A stretch of 64,000 nucleotides of DNA from Bordetella parapertussis. Lineage in GTDB: Bacteria; Pseudomonadota; Gammaproteobacteria; Burkholderiales; Burkholderiaceae_B. The notes beneath the pieces were generated by a model. The model did no database searches. It was not told the DNA's origin and saw only the letters and a program-made list of their open reading frames with translations. Location of the stretch: contig CAMBFI010000002.1 in NCBI GenBank assembly GCA_945865935.1, positions 1-64,000 of the forward strand, read 5' to 3'. Position numbers and translations under genes: made by a program. Numbering within the stretch: position 1 is the stretch's first letter; each line of letters begins with the position of its first letter. Positions 10,043 through 19,269 of the stretch are shown here, piece after piece.

Positions 10043-10243
10043 ATGGAAATCCTATTAAACGGACAGCCTAAGACGCTGCCGGACTCAATATCTGTTGCCA
10101 CACTGATTGATCAACTCGGCTTCACGGGCAAGCGGATCGCGGTAGAGCGCAATGGCGAAATTGTGCCAAAAAGTACCTACACCACGGTCCAGCTCGTCGC
10201 GGCCGACCGGCTAGAGATTGTTGTCGCCGTTGGAGGTGGCTGA
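10043..10243 (+). CDS. thiS: sulfur carrier protein ThiS
   Basis: Small ubiquitin-like carrier that donates sulfur, as a C-terminal thiocarboxylate, to the thiazole ring of thiamine. ATG at 10043 gives 66 residues beginning MEILLNGQ and ending in the essential GlyGly (VVAVGGG). Internal [12 protein letters not shown] is typical. The earlier start codons at 10013 add an unlikely extension. Its stop TGA overlaps the trmB ATG (TGATG). No thiG, the thiazole synthase that uses ThiS, lies next to it, unlike the common thiS-thiG order. Confidence 0.93.
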   Translation: MEILLNGQPKTLPDSISVATLIDQLGFTGKRIAVERNGEIVPKSTYTTVQLVAADRLEIVVAVGGG

Positions 10244-10911
10244 TGCATCCGCAACATATTCGCAGCTTCGTCAATCGTCGCAGCCACATGACACAAGGCC
10301 AACAGCAAGCCCTCGACACTTATTTAGACAAGTGGTCCCTCCCATACCGCGCTGAAGTGCTCGACCTCAGTCAGGCCTTCGGGCGGTCGGCGCCCACTAT
10401 TTTGGAAATCGGCTTCGGCATGGGCGAAACGACTGAGCAGATTGCTTTGGCGCGCCCGCAGGACAATTTTTTAGGGGTTGAGGTTTTTAATGCGGGCGTC
10501 GGCGCTCTGTTAAAACGAATTGAAACCTCAACGCTCGAAAACATTCGAATCATTCAGCACGATGCCGTTGAGGTCCTGCGCGATATGGTTGCACCAAACT
10601 CTTTGGCAGGTGTACACATTTATTTCCCAGACCCTTGGCCCAAAAAACGTCACCACAAACGGCGTTTGATACAAGCACCACTTATTGAGTTGTTATCGAG
10701 CAGAATGGCTTCAGGTGCTTACTTGCATTGCGCAACAGATTGGGAACATTACGCCCAACAAATGCTCGCGGTACTTTCTGGGGAAGCCAGCCTGATCAAT
10801 ACCGCTGAAAACTTTGCCCTGCGCCCAGATTTTCGACCACTGACAAAGTTTGAAAACCGGGGGCTCCGCTTGGGGCACGGGGTCTGGGATCTAATCTTCA
10901 AGAAACGCTAA
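10243..10911 (+). CDS. trmB: tRNA (guanine(46)-N7)-methyltransferase
   Basis: SAM-dependent methylation of G46 in the variable loop of tRNAs. 222 residues, standard length. SAM-binding loop [12 protein letters not shown] (about 53-64) and the TrmB signature [15 protein letters not shown] (about 127-141) are present, and [11 protein letters not shown] near the start is typical of proteobacterial TrmB. Translationally coupled to thiS by a one-base TGATG overlap. It converges with ffh. Confidence 0.96.
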   Translation: MHPQHIRSFVNRRSHMTQGQQQALDTYLDKWSLPYRAEVLDLSQAFGRSAPTILEIGFGMGETTEQIALARPQDNFLGVEVFNAGVGALLKRIETSTLENIRIIQHDAVEVLRDMVAPNSLAGVHIYFPDPWPKKRHHKRRLIQAPLIELLSSRMASGAYLHCATDWEHYAQQMLAVLSGEASLINTAENFALRPDFRPLTKFENRGLRLGHGVWDLIFKKR

Positions 10912-10934
10912 CACTCGCTTTTAGCGCGCGTTGA

Positions 10935-12347
10935 CTATCTTCCAAAGCCGCCGAGCTTACCTAGATTTTTCATGCCGCCCATGGCACGCATCATCTTGGC
11001 CATGCCGCCTTTTTTCATTTGCTTCATCATGCCCTGCATCTGCTCAAACTGATTGAGCATGCGATTGACTTCCTGCACAGGGACTCCCGCCCCCGTCGCA
11101 ATACGGCGCTTACGTGAGGCCTTGAGCAGCTCGGGTTTCGCACGCTCCTGTGGAGTCATCGAATTCAAAATACCTTCCGTGCGACGCAATTGTTTATCTG
11201 CCTGCCCATTCTGCAATTGACCCGCCGCCTGCGCAAACTGAGCGGGCAGTTTTTCTAGCAACGAGCCCATGTCACCCATTTTTTTGACCTGCGCCAGCTG
11301 GTCACGAAAATCATTGAGGTCAAACTTATCGCCGGACTTCATTTTGGCCGCAAGCTTTTGAGCATCGGCCATGTCGATATTCTTCTGCGCCTGCTCGACA
11401 AGCGAAACGATATCGCCCATCCCCAATACACGCTGCGCCATGCGCTCTGGGTGGAAAGGCTCAAGCCCATCCAACTTTTCAGACACGCCAACAAACTTTA
11501 GAGGCTTACCTGTGATGTGCCTAACTGACAAGGCCGCACCGCCGCGCGCATCACCATCTAATTTGGTAAGAACAACGCCCGAGAGAGGCAAGGCCTCGCC
11601 AAACGCGCGCGCCGTGTTCACTGCGTCTTGACCTTGCATCGCATCGACAACAAACAAGGTCTCAATCGGATTCAAAACGCTGTGCAGCATCTTGATCTCT
11701 TGCATCATCGCCTCGTCAATACCCAGACGACCTGCCGTATCGACAATCAAGACATCAAAATAATGACGTTTTGCATAATCGAGTGCGGTACGAGCAATAT
11801 CTTCGGGCTTTTGAGATGCATCTGAAGCAATCCACTCCACACCGACTTGGGCTGCAACGGTTTTTAATTGCTCAATCGCTGCAGGGCGGTATACGTCCGC
11901 ACTCACCACAGCAACTTTTTTCTTACCCGTCTTGCGCCCATGCTGAACATGGTCCCCCGCTGCGAGCCAACGCGCTAACTTTCCGGTCGTGGTGGTCTTA
12001 CCCGCACCCTGCAAGCCCGCCATCAAAATCACGGCTGGGGGCTGCATCGCCAAGGACAGTTCACTTGCCTCAAGACCTAAATCACCACCCATTAAAGCCG
12101 TGAGCTCTCGGTGCACCACACCCACCAGCGCTTGCCCAGGAGACAGACTGCCTACAACTTCCTCGCCTAGCGCTTTTTCTTTAACCTTGGCTACAAAATC
12201 CCTCACCACTGGCAACGAAACGTCAGCCTCGAGCAGCGCTAAACGCACCTCTCGGAGCATCTCCTGGGTGTTCGCTTCGGTTAGGCGCGCTTCACCTCGA
12301 ATCGTTTTGACGACACGGGATAGGCGTTGGGTAAGATTTTCAAGCAT
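10935..12347 (-). CDS. ffh: signal recognition particle protein Ffh
   Basis: GTPase of the signal recognition particle; with 4.5S RNA it binds signal sequences of nascent membrane proteins and docks at FtsY. 470 residues: N domain (1-95), G domain with G1 loop GLQGAGKTTTTGKLA (about 111-125), VDTAGRLG and TKLDGDARGG, then the methionine-rich M domain (about 330-470) with RKRRIATGAG and the tail MKQMKKGGMAKMMRAMGGM. Length and order are canonical. Only 28 bases separate its start from the divergent ccsA-like gene, so the two share a compact promoter region. Confidence 0.97.
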   Translation of the reverse strand: MLENLTQRLSRVVKTIRGEARLTEANTQEMLREVRLALLEADVSLPVVRDFVAKVKEKALGEEVVGSLSPGQALVGVVHRELTALMGGDLGLEASELSLAMQPPAVILMAGLQGAGKTTTTGKLARWLAAGDHVQHGRKTGKKKVAVVSADVYRPAAIEQLKTVAAQVGVEWIASDASQKPEDIARTALDYAKRHYFDVLIVDTAGRLGIDEAMMQEIKMLHSVLNPIETLFVVDAMQGQDAVNTARAFGEALPLSGVVLTKLDGDARGGAALSVRHITGKPLKFVGVSEKLDGLEPFHPERMAQRVLGMGDIVSLVEQAQKNIDMADAQKLAAKMKSGDKFDLNDFRDQLAQVKKMGDMGSLLEKLPAQFAQAAGQLQNGQADKQLRRTEGILNSMTPQERAKPELLKASRKRRIATGAGVPVQEVNRMLNQFEQMQGMMKQMKKGGMAKMMRAMGGMKNLGKLGGFGR

Positions 12348-12375
12348 GGTGGCGGTTTCGCTTTACACTAGACAC

Positions 12376-13230
12376 ATGTCTTACGCTATTGTATTTCACT
12401 CTTTAGCCGCATTTGCCTACGCCATCTTGGCTTTGGTACTTTGGCGCTCATTGGCCTCGGGCGAGCCGGTCCAGCAAGTTGGTCGCTCCGCCCGTCTGGG
12501 TCTGTTATCGGCAATTATCTTGCATGCGGCTGCGCTGTACTTTGCAGTACTCGAAGACAATCATCTGAAATTAAGCTGGTCTCTTGCCCTCTCGGCCTCT
12601 GTTTGGCTCGGTATGATTATTTTCTGGCTCGAAAGTCTCATTATCCGGATTGATGGACTGCAACTCCTACTTTTGCCCGTTGGCGCGCTCATTTGCGTGG
12701 TCGCTGCCGTATTCCCAAAGACCCAGCTGCTCGCGCACGCAAACGACGCTGGTCTAAGAGCGCATTTATTGATTGCCTTGTGCGCGTATGCGCTGGTCAC
12801 TATTTCTGCGCTGCAGGCCATGCTGATGGCAGCGCTCGATCATCGTCTGCATTTTCCAAGGGAAACTCATCCAGTTCAAACAAAGACTCGCAATGCGATT
12901 GGTCGGCTTTTGGATGCTCAGCCACCGCTTCTGGCACAAGAACAAATCTTGTTTCGCGTCATTTGGATCGCTTTTGCTGCGCTAACGTTCACCGTTCTAT
13001 CGGGATCTATTATTTCCCTTCATATGACAGGGAAATGGCTTCCCCTTGATCACAAGACCATTTTCACCCTTTTGTCTTGGGTTACCTTTAGTATTCTGTT
13101 GGCGGGGCGTTATTCGCGTGGCTGGCGCGGAAGAATCGCGCTACGCTATACGCTGGTTGGCTTTGCTTTTATCGTGCTTGCCTACACTGGCAGCCGTTTT
13201 GTAGTTGAAGTGATCTTACAGAGAAACTGA
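12376..13230 (+). CDS. CcsA/CcmC-family cytochrome c assembly-like inner membrane protein (YpjD type)
   Basis: Multipass inner membrane protein of the cytochrome c assembly (haem-handling) family. ATG 12376 gives 284 residues; the longer open frame back to 11989 is antisense to ffh. About eight hydrophobic helices are visible, starting AIVFHSLAAFAYAILALVLW. The position next to ffh is conserved in betaproteobacteria, where the gene is annotated as an inner membrane protein YpjD/CorE homologue. Whether it handles haem is inference; a dedicated cytochrome c biogenesis operon is not in the window. Confidence 0.8.
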   Translation: MSYAIVFHSLAAFAYAILALVLWRSLASGEPVQQVGRSARLGLLSAIILHAAALYFAVLEDNHLKLSWSLALSASVWLGMIIFWLESLIIRIDGLQLLLLPVGALICVVAAVFPKTQLLAHANDAGLRAHLLIALCAYALVTISALQAMLMAALDHRLHFPRETHPVQTKTRNAIGRLLDAQPPLLAQEQILFRVIWIAFAALTFTVLSGSIISLHMTGKWLPLDHKTIFTLLSWVTFSILLAGRYSRGWRGRIALRYTLVGFAFIVLAYTGSRFVVEVILQRN

Positions 13231-13231
13231 A

Positions 13232-13492
13232 ATGGGAAAAGCCTTATTCTGGATTGTGGCATTTTTAGGCGGCCTGCTCGCGACACGCGTGCTTGCGCAG
13301 CTCGCTGCAAAAAAAATGTACAACGATTCTCTACCTAAACAAGCGAATACGCCGAGAGTCTCCGAAACAGAGGCGATGGTGCGTTGTGCGCACTGTGGCG
13401 TCCATCTACCCGAATCCGAAGCCATCACCAAAGAAGGTGTGAGCTTTTGTAGCCAAGCACACGCCTCCCTTGGTCCGCGCGCATCACGCTAA
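13232..13492 (+). CDS. PP0621-family small protein with one membrane anchor and a Cys-pair motif
   Basis: 86 residues: one N-terminal membrane helix (LFWIVAFLGGLLATRVLAQ), then a short polar part containing VRCAHCGVHLPESEA and a third cysteine in SFCSQAH, a C-x2-C...C arrangement that could bind zinc. It starts one base after the stop of the preceding gene and ends 11 bases before ampD, so the three probably form an operon. Members of this family (PP0621-like) are small and uncharacterised. Confidence 0.75.
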   Translation: MGKALFWIVAFLGGLLATRVLAQLAAKKMYNDSLPKQANTPRVSETEAMVRCAHCGVHLPESEAITKEGVSFCSQAHASLGPRASR

Positions 13493-13503
13493 CTTGCGTC
13501 TGT

Positions 13504-14076
13504 ATGTGGAGCCTTGATTCGCGCGGCTGGCTTATCCCGTCACCCCACATTACGCTCAAACAGTCACCCAATTGCGACGAGCGACCACCAGCTACCGATA
13601 TCGATCTGCTGGTTTTACACAACATCAGTTTGCCGCCCGGCCAGTTCAATACGCCCTATGTCACCGATTTATTTTTAAATCAATTAGACACCGCGGCACA
13701 CCCTTGGTTTGTCAATATTGTTGGGCTGCGCGTGTCTGCGCACTTCTTTATCGCGCGCGACGGCAACACCACACAGTTTGTTTCCTGCGAGCAGCGTGCG
13801 TGGCACGCCGGTGTGTCCTCGCATAATGCGAGAGAACGTTGTAACGATTTTTCTATCGGCGTCGAACTTGAAGGGACAGATACCCTTGCCTACACCGATC
13901 AGCAGTATGAAACGCTCAAGCACTTAACGGCGTGCCTACGCGCACGCTATCCCTTGGCTGCTGTTCGAGGCCATTGCGATATTGCGCCTGGCCGCAAAAC
14001 AGATCCGGGCCCAGCGTTTGACTGGGCCCATTATGCGAAATTAGCCAACTGGACGGCCGAGGCCTTACCCAAGTAG
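13504..14076 (+). CDS. ampD: 1,6-anhydro-N-acetylmuramyl-L-alanine amidase AmpD
   Basis: Cytoplasmic zinc amidase that cleaves the stem peptide from anhydro-muropeptides during cell-wall recycling; its loss usually derepresses AmpC beta-lactamase where AmpR is present. 190 residues. Predicted zinc ligands are H39 ([11 protein letters not shown]), H157 ([15 protein letters not shown]) and D167, with catalytic E121 (GVELEGT) and K165, matching the AmpD pattern. No signal peptide, as expected for AmpD rather than secreted AmiD. Its last 12 bases overlap the end of htpG on the other strand. No ampC, ampR or ampE is nearby. Confidence 0.95.
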   Translation: MWSLDSRGWLIPSPHITLKQSPNCDERPPATDIDLLVLHNISLPPGQFNTPYVTDLFLNQLDTAAHPWFVNIVGLRVSAHFFIARDGNTTQFVSCEQRAWHAGVSSHNARERCNDFSIGVELEGTDTLAYTDQQYETLKHLTACLRARYPLAAVRGHCDIAPGRKTDPGPAFDWAHYAKLANWTAEALPK

Positions 14077-15972
14077 CAATTGATTGACGCGCCGGACAAA
14101 GGCCGTCGGGTCAGGTAACTGCGCTCCATCGGCCAGCATCGCTTGCTCGAACAACAGATTCGCCCACTCGCCGAAACTATCATCCGTCACGCTTTGTATG
14201 CGCTTGACCAAGGCATGCTCTGGATTAATTTCAAGGACTGGCAATACATTTGGCGCCGCCTGACCAGCCGCTTTGAGCATCCGCTGTAAATGCGGACTCA
14301 AATCGTTTTGCCCCACCACCACGCATGAGGGTGAATCAACCAGGCGCAAGGTGACACGCACTTCTTTCACACGTTCTTTCAAGGACTCTTGCAGACGTTC
14401 GACCAAGGGCTTGAACTGCTCAGCCACTTCAGTCTGATGCTTTTTCTCCTGCTCATCAGCGAGCGCCTCCAGATCTAGGCCGCCTTTCGCGACAGAAATG
14501 AGTTGCTTACCGTCGAACTCACGCAGATGGGATAACATCCATTCGTCAACACGATCCCACAATACGAGTACTTCGATACCCTTTTTGCGGAAGATTTCAA
14601 GATGCGGGCTGTTTCGACCAGCGGTATAGCTGTCAGCCGTCACGAAATAAATCTTATCTTGCCCTTCTTTGAAGCGCGACACATAGTCGGCCAAGGTAAC
14701 CGTCTGAGCATCAGAGTCCACTTGCGTCGAGGCGAAACGCAGCAACTTTGCAATCCGCTCGATGTTACCTGAGTCTTCGCCTGTTCCCTCTTTTAATACC
14801 TGGCCAAATTCGGTCCAGAACGTCGCGTAATCCTCTGTTTTGTTTTCAGCCAAATCCTCGAGCAAACTCAGAATACGCTTGGTCGATCCTTCACGAATCG
14901 CTTTGACATCACGGCTTTCCTGCAAAAGTTCACGCGATACGTTTAGCGGCAAGTCGGCAGAATCAATCACTCCACGAACAAAACGTAGGTAGGACGGCAA
15001 CATCTGCTCTGCGTCGTCCATAATGAATACACGCTTAACGTAGAGCTTCACGCCGCGCCGCGCATCGCGATCCCACATGTCAAAAGGCGCATGTTTCGGG
15101 ATGTAGAGCAGTTGCGTATATTCACTGCGCCCCTCAACGCGATTGTGCGTCCACGCTAACGGATCATCAAAGTCGTGCGAGACGTGTTTATAGAATTCGC
15201 GATATTGCTCATCGGACACCTCGGACTTACTGCGCGTCCAAAGCGCATTCGCTTGGTTGACCGACTCCCATTCGTCTTTTTTAACTTGTTCGGATTTATC
15301 TTTGTCCCACTCTTCCTTGAGCATTTGCACTGGCAGAGAGATGTGATCCGAATAGCGACGCAAGACTTCACGCAATTTCCAGCCACTTAGAAATTCATCT
15401 TCATCGGCACGCAGATGCAACACAACGTCCGTGCCACGTGTCGCTTTCTCAGCGGCGGCGATGGTGAACTCACCTTGGCCATCAGATTCCCAAACAATTC
15501 CCTGCTCTGCTGGGGTACCAGCCCGCCGGCTTCGAACCGTCACTTTGTCCGCAACAATGAAGGAAGAATAAAAACCCACCCCAAACTGACCGATTAGCTG
15601 AGCATCTTTCTGATTGTCGCCCGTCAACTTGGAGAAGAACTCGCGCGTACCAGAACGCGCAATGGTGCCCAAGTTGGCGACCGCCTCGTCACGCGACAAC
15701 CCCACCCCATTATCTGAAATCGTGATGGTGCGTGCCGTCTTATCGAAATCGACGCGAACATGCAGTTCACCCGCCCCTTCCATTAAGTCGGGCTGATCAA
15801 TCGCCTCGAAACGCAACTTGTCGCACGCGTCCGAGGCGTTAGAGACCAGCTCGCGCAAAAAGATTTCCTTGTTGCTATAGAGGGAATGAATCATCAGGTG
15901 CAGCAGCTGCTTAACTTCTGCCTGAAAACCTAACGTTTGCGATGCGTCAGAAGATGATGTTGTTTGAGTCAT
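14065..15972 (-). CDS. htpG: molecular chaperone HtpG (Hsp90)
   Basis: Bacterial Hsp90, an ATP-driven dimeric chaperone in the cytoplasm. ATG at 15972 gives 635 residues, with GGTGAG just upstream; an upstream GTG at 15996 is less likely. GHKL ATPase motifs: [13 protein letters not shown] (N box), [12 protein letters not shown], and [11 protein letters not shown]; then middle and C-terminal dimerisation domains of normal length. A sigma-32-type promoter lies at 16042-16069. It converges with ampD. Confidence 0.97.
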   Translation of the reverse strand: MTQTTSSSDASQTLGFQAEVKQLLHLMIHSLYSNKEIFLRELVSNASDACDKLRFEAIDQPDLMEGAGELHVRVDFDKTARTITISDNGVGLSRDEAVANLGTIARSGTREFFSKLTGDNQKDAQLIGQFGVGFYSSFIVADKVTVRSRRAGTPAEQGIVWESDGQGEFTIAAAEKATRGTDVVLHLRADEDEFLSGWKLREVLRRYSDHISLPVQMLKEEWDKDKSEQVKKDEWESVNQANALWTRSKSEVSDEQYREFYKHVSHDFDDPLAWTHNRVEGRSEYTQLLYIPKHAPFDMWDRDARRGVKLYVKRVFIMDDAEQMLPSYLRFVRGVIDSADLPLNVSRELLQESRDVKAIREGSTKRILSLLEDLAENKTEDYATFWTEFGQVLKEGTGEDSGNIERIAKLLRFASTQVDSDAQTVTLADYVSRFKEGQDKIYFVTADSYTAGRNSPHLEIFRKKGIEVLVLWDRVDEWMLSHLREFDGKQLISVAKGGLDLEALADEQEKKHQTEVAEQFKPLVERLQESLKERVKEVRVTLRLVDSPSCVVVGQNDLSPHLQRMLKAAGQAAPNVLPVLEINPEHALVKRIQSVTDDSFGEWANLLFEQAMLADGAQLPDPTAFVRRVNQLLLG

Positions 15973-16041
15973 GGTGCTCACCAAAAAGTTATCCACAGGG
16001 CCATGCCCTCGGCCGAGGCGCTAGGCAATATTCTGCAATGT

Positions 16042-16069
16042 ATTTGGGGGGTCATTGCTGCATTTCAAG
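16042..16069 (-). promoter_or_regulatory. sigma-32 (heat-shock) promoter for htpG
   Basis: On the minus strand CTTGAAA (16069-16063) is followed after 13 bases by CCCCAAAT (16049-16042), close to the sigma-32 consensus CTTGAAA-N13-15-CCCCATNT. It lies about 70 bases upstream of the htpG start, and the -35 element overlaps the stop codon of the upstream membrane protein gene. htpG is a classical sigma-32 target. Confidence 0.75.
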
Positions 16070-16856
16070 ACCTCGCGTCAGTTCCCAAGGCATTTTTGGG
16101 CATTAAACGCTTACTTATTAGCTGTAGGGCAAGCACAGTTGACAGGCCAGCGGCAAAACTCACCGCCAAGCCGTGCCCGGGCAAGATCAAGGTCATCACC
16201 ACACAAAAACTGGCGAACCCATAAAACCCATAGAACATACCTCGCAGTAAGGCGACCGCAGAGTCGGGGCCCGCGTGGTGATGCGAAAACGTGACCAACA
16301 CCGTACTCATTAGAGGGAACATACCAAATAGCCCGCTCGTTCGCGGGCCCATCACGTCGGCAAAATAGGTCACAAGCAACACCATCGTTGCGCCCAAAGC
16401 CATACGTAAAACAAGATCTACATTTCCCGGGGGCGCTGAGCGTGTCGGAGGCGGTCTTTTTGGCAGCGCGCGGGGCGCCAACATCAGCAGCACCAGTACC
16501 ACGGCGAACGCGACGAATAACGGAAGGTGCACAAACTGCAAGATCGATACCGTCAACGCATACGTGAGCGCAGCGGCTAACAAACTAAGCAGAACGCCAT
16601 GGCGCAGGCACGTCCAGCCATAGGCGATGCAAAATGCCAGCGTCGCCACGACGGCATACAACGTCCCTTCTGCCGCCTGCGCGGCAAAGTCATGCCCTTG
16701 TTCGACGGAGAGTATTAACAGCACCGGCCCGGCATACACCGGAAAGGCGGATAACCAGCCAGCTAACCCTGCTCCCCAGCGGCGTTGCGCCAAAGACAGC
16801 AACAAGATCAAACTCGGCACAAGCAAGAGCTTGGCCGCCAACATCGTGACGCTCAC
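16065..16856 (-). CDS. multipass inner membrane protein of unknown function
   Basis: Predicted 263-residue integral membrane protein with about eight hydrophobic helices (for example AKLLLVPSLILLLSLAQ, PVYAGPVLLILSV and LVLRMALGATMVLLVTYFA). I start it at the GTG at 16856, whose GTGA overlaps the stop of the PrpD-family gene and implies coupled translation; ATG 16844 is the alternative. GlpM-like or YbhQ-like assignments are possible, but I cannot confirm a family. A histidine-rich FSHHHAGPDS loop is notable. Confidence 0.7.
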   Translation of the reverse strand: MSVTMLAAKLLLVPSLILLLSLAQRRWGAGLAGWLSAFPVYAGPVLLILSVEQGHDFAAQAAEGTLYAVVATLAFCIAYGWTCLRHGVLLSLLAAALTYALTVSILQFVHLPLFVAFAVVLVLLMLAPRALPKRPPPTRSAPPGNVDLVLRMALGATMVLLVTYFADVMGPRTSGLFGMFPLMSTVLVTFSHHHAGPDSAVALLRGMFYGFYGFASFCVVMTLILPGHGLAVSFAAGLSTVLALQLISKRLMPKNALGTDARS

Positions 16857-18214
16857 GACTGCGCCGCCAGTAGCGTTGTGACCTCTTGTATGTCTCGACA
16901 ATGTTCGAGGCCGTTGATCGCGGCAACCAGCGCTGCGCTATCTCCCATCGGCTCGGCGGCCAGCGACCAACAACGCTGGAATTTTTTCATGCGCGCCTCT
17001 TCACTTAACGGACGTTTCGGACTGGCAAGCATGGTGTCTATCGCGTGCTCCAAGATCCGCCCATCTCGTAAACGCACCGACACCACCTGCGGAGCTAGGG
17101 CATTGGGATTTGGGTTGTCATCGATTTGCATCGATACCTTTTGTGACAATACGAAAGTCTGAGGATCATGCAATGCATCTCCCCGAAAATGCATAGGATC
17201 TAACGAACCATGCTGCAATACCTTCGCAAGCGCAAACGGCATACAAAGACGAGCGTAGTTTGGCGAAGGCGATTTGACTGGCGGGCGATTGACCAAATGA
17301 TTAATCAACGAAGGACCACGCACGATGATCTGTTCAATCTCATCGGCACCAAACCCAATCTGCTCCCTTAACACCATCAGGCCTTCAATACCGCCGTGGG
17401 TGGCACGCCCACTCGGGTACGGTTTATGACTTAATTCGGCGATACGCCAAGTTTCACCTAAGGCTTTCATGGGCGGCTCGAGATCCCATTGCGTCTCAAA
17501 CATCGGCAGGTAACCGAAACGACCCGTCAGCGGCAGCTGCAAACTAGGAAATCCACTTTGTGCCAAATCGCAAGACTGCAGGGCAGCACGTGCATTCATA
17601 CCAACTTGCAGGGGCAGCACCACACTGCCTTCTGTATGACCTTGCATCGTTCCACTGACTTGTGCGAGCTGATGACCAAACGCCGCGAGAGTGCGTTGCG
17701 CATCAAAGCCACGCAAGTTAGCCAACCCCGCTACCGCACCAAAACCACCAGAGGTTGCGGGACGAAAAAAACGTAACCCTTGCTTAGAGGCCAACCCGAT
17801 GGTGCACGCCACATCCACGCCAGCCGCGACCGCAGCCAAAAACGCTTTGCCAGAAACGTCGCCACGCAGTTGTGCCTCAGCAAGCAGCACGGGCAAGAGT
17901 GTTGCCATCGCATGCAGTACTGCACCTTCGTGCAAACAATCAAATTCCTGACAATGGATTTGATAGGCATTGAGCAACACGGCTTGCCCGGGACTAAACG
18001 TTCGCCGCGTTCCCCACAAGCCCACTTGCTGCCCGTCTCCCCAGCCCTGAACCGCTTGAAGCAAAGGCGCAATCTCGGGGGTGCTGCCCCCCGCAATTCC
18101 GACACCTATCGTGTCAAGCGTAAATACTTTGGCGCGCTCAACTGCAGCGGCAGACAAATTTTCAAATCTAACCGAGGCCGCATGCTCAGCTAATTGCAGA
18201 TCCAACGATGACAT
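16853..18214 (-). CDS. MmgE/PrpD-family protein
   Basis: 453-residue member of the MmgE/PrpD superfamily, which includes 2-methylcitrate dehydratase and cis-aconitate decarboxylase. Family marks are DTIGVGIAGG near residue 34, LLNAYQIHCQEFDCLHEGAVLHA (Asp/His active-site region, about 81-103), FFRPATSGGFGAVAGLA and KPYPSGRATHGGIEG. No prpB or prpC genes are adjacent, so a methylcitrate role is not supported by context; many such proteins act on other small hydroxy or unsaturated acids. Coupled to the downstream membrane protein gene by a four-base overlap. Confidence 0.85.
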   Translation of the reverse strand: MSSLDLQLAEHAASVRFENLSAAAVERAKVFTLDTIGVGIAGGSTPEIAPLLQAVQGWGDGQQVGLWGTRRTFSPGQAVLLNAYQIHCQEFDCLHEGAVLHAMATLLPVLLAEAQLRGDVSGKAFLAAVAAGVDVACTIGLASKQGLRFFRPATSGGFGAVAGLANLRGFDAQRTLAAFGHQLAQVSGTMQGHTEGSVVLPLQVGMNARAALQSCDLAQSGFPSLQLPLTGRFGYLPMFETQWDLEPPMKALGETWRIAELSHKPYPSGRATHGGIEGLMVLREQIGFGADEIEQIIVRGPSLINHLVNRPPVKSPSPNYARLCMPFALAKVLQHGSLDPMHFRGDALHDPQTFVLSQKVSMQIDDNPNPNALAPQVVSVRLRDGRILEHAIDTMLASPKRPLSEEARMKKFQRCWSLAAEPMGDSAALVAAINGLEHCRDIQEVTTLLAAQS

Positions 18215-18246
18215 CCAAAATCCTTAACGGGTTCAACTGTACGCAC

Positions 18247-19014
18247 TTACCTATCCCATACTTCGTCAGGGACTGGTAATCCTTTAAGATCCTCCGCACT
18301 TAATGGTTGGTCCGGCACGATCCCATACGTCTCGAGCATCAAGGTGATTTGGCGCGTATGTTGAGCCGCGTGCCATGTCGTGCGTTCCAGAACATCGTGC
18401 ATGGCGCGCCTGCCGTAGTAGGTTGGCACCAGATACTGAAGGTCACGATTTGGCTCGTTACGCCACCAATCTGCTACTTGCGCATGCACTTTCGAACCCC
18501 AGTCCGCCAGGTCGTTAGCAGACCAACCCTTAGGAGCTAACTCTCCAAACCCTTCAAATCTCAACTCGATCTGATTAGCCGCCTCGGCGCCCATTTGTGC
18601 GACGCGAAAAATATGAAACACCGTGTCCGCAGGATTACGATTCCTATCTCGAAAATTTTCACGTAACTGCTCGGGAGAAAACTGCTTGATCAAACGCTGC
18701 GCGGTTTGAATGATCGTATCTAATTTCGCGATCAGTTGCTCGGGAGGCAACGGATCCATTAATTTGGTTTTTAAATCCAAAAATTTAATCACGTCATTAA
18801 ACGACTGACAAAAAGTAAAGCGCCCGCCGAGCGCAACAACCGGAACGCTACGAGCACCTAGCGCATGCAGCTTAGCCATGCCTGTTGGATCGTTCAGTAC
18901 ATCGATCGATTCAAAATCAATACCCTGTTTTGTCAGGAACTCTTTGGTGCGTAAACAAGATGAGCAGCCTGGCTGCCAAAACACCTGAACACGCGCGGAT
19001 TGTGTGGCTTGCAT
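18247..19014 (-). CDS. glutaredoxin-DinB fusion protein
   Basis: 255-residue two-domain protein. Residues 1-85 are a glutaredoxin fold with active-site CSSC (C17, C20), the cis-proline segment ARSVPVVALGG and QSFNDVIKFL. Residues about 95-235 resemble the DinB/YfiT four-helix bundle, with potential metal-binding histidines in VFHIFRV and TWHAAQHTRQI. DinB-fold enzymes often use low-molecular-weight thiols, so a fused glutaredoxin suggests a glutathione-linked reaction (inference). It has 32 bases to the PrpD gene start and may be the first gene of that operon. The fusion is seen in other Burkholderiales, without a known function. Confidence 0.8.
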   Translation of the reverse strand: MQATQSARVQVFWQPGCSSCLRTKEFLTKQGIDFESIDVLNDPTGMAKLHALGARSVPVVALGGRFTFCQSFNDVIKFLDLKTKLMDPLPPEQLIAKLDTIIQTAQRLIKQFSPEQLRENFRDRNRNPADTVFHIFRVAQMGAEAANQIELRFEGFGELAPKGWSANDLADWGSKVHAQVADWWRNEPNRDLQYLVPTYYGRRAMHDVLERTTWHAAQHTRQITLMLETYGIVPDQPLSAEDLKGLPVPDEVWDR

Positions 19015-19112
19015 GGTTTGTCTCCAGTGACGGTTTTGTTATGGCGTAATTATGACTCGGGAACGTCTCTCAGGAGGGGTTCGGGTGTCAAAATTAATGC
19101 CTAGTCAGTGAT

Positions 19113-19141
19113 TTCTGAAAATTTATTTTCCACCGTATAAT
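19113..19141 (+). promoter_or_regulatory. probable promoter of tRNA-Leu
   Basis: A perfect -10 box TATAAT at 19136-19141, with a weak -35 (TTCTGA at 19113) 17 bases upstream, 40 bases before the mature 5' end of tRNA-Leu. The sequence between contains a GC-rich stretch of the kind found at stable RNA promoters. Based on consensus only. Confidence 0.5.
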
Positions 19142-19181
19142 GGCAGACCTCGTACCATAGCGCCTTGCGCGCGACCTCTCT

Positions 19182-19266
19182 GCCCGGGTGGTGAAATTGG
19201 TAGACGCAGGGGACTCAAAATCCCCCGCCGCAAGGCGTGCCGGTTCGATTCCGGCCCCGGGCACCA
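19182..19266 (+). tRNA. tRNA-Leu(CAA), CCA encoded
   Basis: 85-base class II tRNA: acceptor GCCCGGG/CCCGGGC, anticodon stem GGGGA/TCCCC with loop CTCAAAA (anticodon CAA), an extended variable arm, T-loop TTCGATT and an encoded 3' CCA at 19264-19266. The 3' end is duplicated imperfectly at 28902, marking a likely integration site. Confidence 0.96.
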
Positions 19267-19269
19267 CAC
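19231..19269 (+). repeat. left copy of tRNA-Leu 3'-end direct repeat (attL-like)
   Basis: The last 36 bases of tRNA-Leu plus three following bases. Aligned without gaps to 28902-28940, 32 of 39 positions match, with identical blocks CAAGGCGTGCC, TCGATTCC, CGGG and ACCACAC. tRNA 3' ends are standard targets of tyrosine-recombinase elements. Confidence 0.65.

Noticed and set aside
11989-12375. N-terminal extension of the cytochrome assembly-like protein
   Set aside because: Antisense to ffh, with Ser/Arg-rich composition; the membrane protein clearly begins at ATG 12376.
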